Both the position numbers and the translations under genes were made by a program. The notes under the pieces were generated by a model, which saw only the letters and a program-made list of their open reading frames with translations, ran no database searches and was not told where the DNA came from. Below, one piece after another: positions 12,905 through 15,391 of a stretch of DNA of 15,391 bases. The first letter of the stretch is position 1; every line of letters starts with the position of its first letter. This DNA is from Candidatus Methanogaster sp. UBA203 (GTDB lineage: Archaea; Halobacteriota; Methanosarcinia; Methanosarcinales; Methanogasteraceae). The stretch is taken from contig DASC01000133.1 in NCBI GenBank assembly GCA_002503595.1, forward strand, positions 993 to 16,383. The letters are read 5' to 3'.

Positions 12905-12912
12905 ATATAAAA
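12905..12912 (-). promoter_or_regulatory. TATA box of the KaiC-like/GTPase/Roadblock/YhbY operon
   Basis: TTTTATAT on the minus strand, within TTTTTATATG, is the best TATA match in the window. Its centre near 12908 predicts transcription from about 12882, giving a leader of about 26 bases that contains the AGGTG ribosome site for the ATG at 12856. Confidence 0.65.
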
Positions 12913-13011
12913 ATACATCTGTGCGCGGGAGTTGTAAAGTTACCCGGGTGTTGACAGAGTTCCAATTAGAATTTTGACCCGATCCGGGACTTACTGAGAC
13001 TAAATAGTAGA

Positions 13012-13051
13012 TTTAACCACAGAAATCGCAGATTAACACAGATCGAGAGTT
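13012..13051. repeat. palindromic repeat (AACCACAGA type) downstream of porA
   Basis: AACCACAGAAATCGCAG followed by ATTAACACAGATCGAGAG and TTATCTGT resembles the repeats at 4502-4563 and 9571-9677. The inverted part is short: AACACAGAT at 13024-13042 against ATCTGT at 13041-13046. It lies about 90 bases beyond the porA stop, where porB would normally begin. The remaining bases up to 13137 show no gene. Confidence 0.55.
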
Positions 13052-13137
13052 ATCTGTTTAGCACACGATTTATGGCGCTTTGGTAATTCGCGTTGTCTGG
13101 CATCATGACGAATCGGGCAATGCGACAGTTCGGGTTC

Positions 13138-14343
13138 CTATGAAACAAGCGAGTGCTTCAGATCCACAAACTCACTCTCGACCTTGATCCCGTGCTTGAT
13201 GACGTCCTCTGCCTTGCCAACGATCCGCTGAACCGTGCTGACCGGAATATCACGCCCGCCAAGCCCGATCACGAATCCGATCACAGGAACGCGGATGTCA
13301 CTGTTGTAGAGGGCTGCCTTGATCTCGGTGCATACCGCGCCCTCTCCTGTGCCAAGCGAGATATTCTTGTCAAGCACGCAGACAACCTTTGCGCCGGAGG
13401 TCACCTCAGCGATCGCATCAGCAGGAAACGGTCTGAACGCACGGATTTTTAAGAGTCCGACAGAGGCGCCCTTGCTGCGCAGGTCATCGACCACATCACG
13501 GAGCGTCCCGACAAGCGAACCCACCGCCACGAGGATGATCTCTGCGTCGTCGGTATGATACGTATCGATCAGGTCTCCGTAATACCTTCCAAAAGCTGAT
13601 TCAAAACTGCGAGCCGCATCCTGTATCTTCGATCTCGACCGCTCCATCGCCTGCTCGACAAGATACCTGAAATCCATGTAGTACTCAGGGTCCACGAACA
13701 TGCCAAACGATTTCGGATTGTCAGGATCGAGAACGCTCACCGGCTCAAACGGTGGGAGGTACTCATCCACGGCTTTCTGGTCGAGGAGGTCTACGGGTTC
13801 GAATACGTGCGAGAGTATGAATCCGTCCATGCAGACCATGACCGGAAGCGAGACCTCAGGATCCTCTGCGATCAGGTACGCCTGCACGGTCGTATCAACG
13901 AGTTCCTGCACATCCTCGACATACAACTGGATCCATCCGGAATCCCGCTCTGCCATACTGTCCTGGTGGTCGTTCCAGATGTTGATCGGCGCCGACATCG
14001 ACCGGTTCACGATCGTCATCACGGCTGGAAGCCTCATGCCTGCCACATTGAAGAGTACCTCGTGCATCAGCGCAAGTCCCTGCGACGTGGTTGCCGAGTA
14101 TGTCCGTGCGCCGCTTGCGCTCGCCCCGACGAGTGCGGAGAGTGCGGAGAACTCGGATTCGACATTGATGTATCTGGAATTGATTGCGCCATCGGCAACG
14201 AACTGCGAGAGATCCTCAACGACATGGGTCTGCGGCGTGATCGGGTACGCGGATATCACATCGGGTCTGCACATCGCAACCGCATGGGCAACCGCGTACG
14301 ATCCCTCGACGACCTGCCTTCCGCTTTTTAGTTTTCCACTCAT
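13138..14343 (-). CDS. porA: pyruvate:ferredoxin oxidoreductase alpha subunit
   Basis: This is the alpha chain of the four-subunit enzyme that interconverts pyruvate and acetyl-CoA plus CO2, using ferredoxin. The 401-residue protein shows SAYPITPQT (31-39), YINVESEFSA (58-67), SATTSQGL (83-90) and IVNRSMSAPINIWNDHQDSM (111-130), the substrate and thiamine-facing segments of PorA. A C-terminal transketolase-like domain (AVGSLVGTLRDVVDDLRSKG, LLKIRAFRPFP) follows. The true start is 14343, not an upstream ATG at 14394. GGAGGAG lies just before it, its ATG overlaps the porD stop as ATGA, and MSGKLKSGRQVVEGSYAVA is the family N-terminus. The beta subunit, which carries thiamine diphosphate, should follow but does not. 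Related 2-oxoacid oxidoreductases cannot be fully excluded, though the porD partner favours pyruvate. Confidence 0.93.
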   Translation of the reverse strand: MSGKLKSGRQVVEGSYAVAHAVAMCRPDVISAYPITPQTHVVEDLSQFVADGAINSRYINVESEFSALSALVGASASGARTYSATTSQGLALMHEVLFNVAGMRLPAVMTIVNRSMSAPINIWNDHQDSMAERDSGWIQLYVEDVQELVDTTVQAYLIAEDPEVSLPVMVCMDGFILSHVFEPVDLLDQKAVDEYLPPFEPVSVLDPDNPKSFGMFVDPEYYMDFRYLVEQAMERSRSKIQDAARSFESAFGRYYGDLIDTYHTDDAEIILVAVGSLVGTLRDVVDDLRSKGASVGLLKIRAFRPFPADAIAEVTSGAKVVCVLDKNISLGTGEGAVCTEIKAALYNSDIRVPVIGFVIGLGGRDIPVSTVQRIVGKAEDVIKHGIKVESEFVDLKHSLVS

Positions 14344-14600
14344 TTCTCCTCCAGAATCATCTCTATGGCATCTTTCGGGCATTCGTGAGCGCATATTCCG
14401 CAGCCCTTGCAGTAATCGTAATCAGCGATGAATGTATCCGAATCGGCTCTCTTATGCACCACGCCTTCGGGACAGAATGTCTCGCAGGTGCCGCATCCGT
14501 TGCAGAGTTCCGCACTAAATACCGGTATAAAAATCCGCCAGCTGCCGGTCTTGTTCGCAAGACTGGATGCGGGCTCCCCGATCGGTGCGTGCGGAATCAT
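14340..14600 (-). CDS. porD: pyruvate:ferredoxin oxidoreductase delta (ferredoxin) subunit
   Basis: An 86-residue ferredoxin-like subunit that passes electrons from the catalytic centre to soluble ferredoxin. The KTGSWRIFIPV segment (17-27) is the hallmark of PorD. It is followed by two [4Fe-4S] motifs, C33-x2-C36-x2-C39-x3-CP and C64-x2-C67-x2-C70-x3-CP. Both are intact. The start and stop overlap those of porG and porA by ATGA sequences, so the three subunits should be made in fixed ratio. Confidence 0.95.
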   Translation of the reverse strand: MIPHAPIGEPASSLANKTGSWRIFIPVFSAELCNGCGTCETFCPEGVVHKRADSDTFIADYDYCKGCGICAHECPKDAIEMILEEK

Positions 14601-15139
14601 GGTCCCACCACCATGTCGTACGCGCTCTGTACCGCGTCCGCGTTCTTCTCTCCGACCTTTCCCGGAAATCTGTCACGTACCGCATTCTTAATCGACTCTG
14701 CGGTGACCTCTCCACTTGCTCCTGCAAACGCGCCGAGCATCACGGTATTCATGATCGGCTTTCCGATGATATCAAGCGCTATCCTGGTTGCATCGATCGT
14801 CCTGACCGCGGCTTTTGTCTTGAGGGGGAGGTCCTCCGGGTTATGCTCGGTATTGATGATGATCATGCCGTCTGCCTTCAGTCCGCGGGCAACATCGACC
14901 GCTTCAATGAGCGTTGCGTCCTGCACGATCACATAATCGGGCTCGTAGACCTGACTGCGCAGTCTGATCGTTTTATCGGAGAGGCGGACGAACGCCATCA
15001 CAGGCGCGCCCCTCCGCTCCACGCCGAATGACGGAAATGCCTGACTGTACATACCGTCCTCGAAAGCCGCTATCGCAAGCAGTTCGGCAGCAGTGACCGA
15101 GCCCTGCCCGCCGCGACCGTGAATTCGGATTTCTTTCAT
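14597..15139 (-). CDS. porG: pyruvate:ferredoxin oxidoreductase gamma subunit
   Basis: A 180-residue gamma chain of the 2-oxoacid:ferredoxin oxidoreductase. It has the family motif HGRGGQGSVTAAELLA (7-22), the CoA-contacting SFGVERRGAPV (37-47), VIVQDATLIEA (70-80) and NTVMLGAFAG (131-140). It is the first gene of the porGDA operon, and its last four bases overlap the porD start. The length is normal. No Shine-Dalgarno sequence precedes the ATG, consistent with a leaderless or short-leader message. Confidence 0.95.
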   Translation of the reverse strand: MKEIRIHGRGGQGSVTAAELLAIAAFEDGMYSQAFPSFGVERRGAPVMAFVRLSDKTIRLRSQVYEPDYVIVQDATLIEAVDVARGLKADGMIIINTEHNPEDLPLKTKAAVRTIDATRIALDIIGKPIMNTVMLGAFAGASGEVTAESIKNAVRDRFPGKVGEKNADAVQSAYDMVVGP

Positions 15140-15165
15140 GACTTGTTACGTGATTGTGGTGGTGC

Positions 15166-15173
15166 ATAAGTTT
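15166..15173 (-). promoter_or_regulatory. candidate TATA box for porGDA
   Basis: TAAACTTA on the minus strand lies about 30 bases before the porG ATG and would give a leader of about 5 bases, in line with the missing ribosome site. A better TATA sequence, AATATAAA, lies further up at 15240-15247 and would give a leader near 78 bases. Either or both may be used. Confidence 0.35.
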
Positions 15174-15256
15174 ATCGTTGACCTTGGTGTTGCGTTATGG
15201 GGTGACCAGTTTTAATTCATGTATTCTGGTTCTTGATTTTTTATATTGGATGCCAC

Positions 15257-15391
15257 TCACCCCACCACCCACGCCGCAACAAAGACCGCCACGATCCCGA
15301 CAATATCCCCGATCGAGGTGATGAGCGGGATCACGACATCATCGGGATCGAGTCCGTGCTTGTGCGATACGAATGCGATGCCGACGGTTGC
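15257..15391 (-). CDS. MgtE/SLC41-like divalent cation transporter, C-terminal fragment
   Basis: Only the last 44 residues are in the window; the gene continues past the right edge. The segment KHGLDPDDVVIPLITSIGDIVGI followed by a hydrophobic stretch ending AAWVVG matches the final membrane helices of MgtE-type Mg2+ transporters. There the GLDPD...PLxTSxxD motif lines the ion pathway. In archaea such proteins are often small integral-membrane halves without the cytoplasmic domains. It is followed, on the same strand, by porGDA after 117 bases. The family call rests on a short stretch but a distinctive motif. Confidence 0.75.
   Translation of the reverse strand, partial: ATVGIAFVSHKHGLDPDDVVIPLITSIGDIVGIVAVFVAAWVVG

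Noticed and set aside
13052..13137. A remnant of porB after porA
   Set aside because: Translation of the minus strand beyond the porA stop shows no PorB N-terminal motif with its Cys pair, so loss or relocation cannot be distinguished from this window.
13700..14431. 243-codon plus-strand frame opposite porA/porD
   Set aside because: Mirror of well-recognised genes; composition typical of antisense frames.

Overview
The window looks like a piece of a euryarchaeal chromosome, most likely from a methanogen, an anaerobic methane oxidiser or a close relative (Methanomicrobia/Halobacteriota). The evidence is an archaeal elongation factor 1-beta, a small archaeal zinc-ribbon protein, archaeal-type RtcB with an intein, a tRNA without encoded CCA, TATA boxes about 26 bases from start codons, an iron-sulfur archaeoflavoprotein resembling dihydromethanopterin reductase, and a four-subunit-type pyruvate:ferredoxin oxidoreductase. 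The species cannot be named from the sequence.

Layout, left to right. 50-3773 (minus) is a trpC-rtcB pair; rtcB carries a 498-residue LAGLIDADG intein exactly at its metal-binding cysteine. 3814-5077 (minus) is an IS110-family transposase broken by two frameshifts and by an inserted palindromic repeat. 5078-5725 has no gene but holds a second palindromic repeat and a GC-rich self-complementary block. 5726-6268 (minus) is a compact translation unit: zinc-ribbon protein, aEF-1beta and tRNA-Ala(CGC). 6321-7346 (minus) is a bacterial-type ruvB. 7455-8740 (plus) is a tnpA-less IS200/IS605-type element whose TnpB has Gly in place of the catalytic RuvC-II Glu. 8782-9525 (plus) is an iron-sulfur flavoprotein, and 9782-10396 (plus) an endonuclease III/MagIII-like glycosylase.

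10380-12856 (minus) is the most interesting part: a four-gene operon in which genes abut or overlap. In order of transcription it encodes a KaiC/RecA-fold protein with degenerate Walker motifs, a fusion of a second degenerate RecA-fold domain to a COG2229/CvnD-like small GTPase, a Roadblock/LC7 protein, and a YhbY-type (CRM) RNA-binding protein. GTPase plus Roadblock recalls the MglA/MglB pair and the bacterial conservons. The KaiC-like parts and the RNA-binding partner make this a candidate undescribed archaeal signalling module.

13138-15139 (minus) is porG-porD-porA, translationally coupled by ATGA overlaps, but no porB follows. At the right edge is the C-terminus of an MgtE-like cation transporter. 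Palindromic repeats of one apparent family (core AACC-R-C-R-GA) recur at four places, always in non-coding or broken sequence. First genes of operons mostly have a TATA box at a distance that predicts leaderless or very short-leader mRNA, while several downstream genes have good Shine-Dalgarno sequences.
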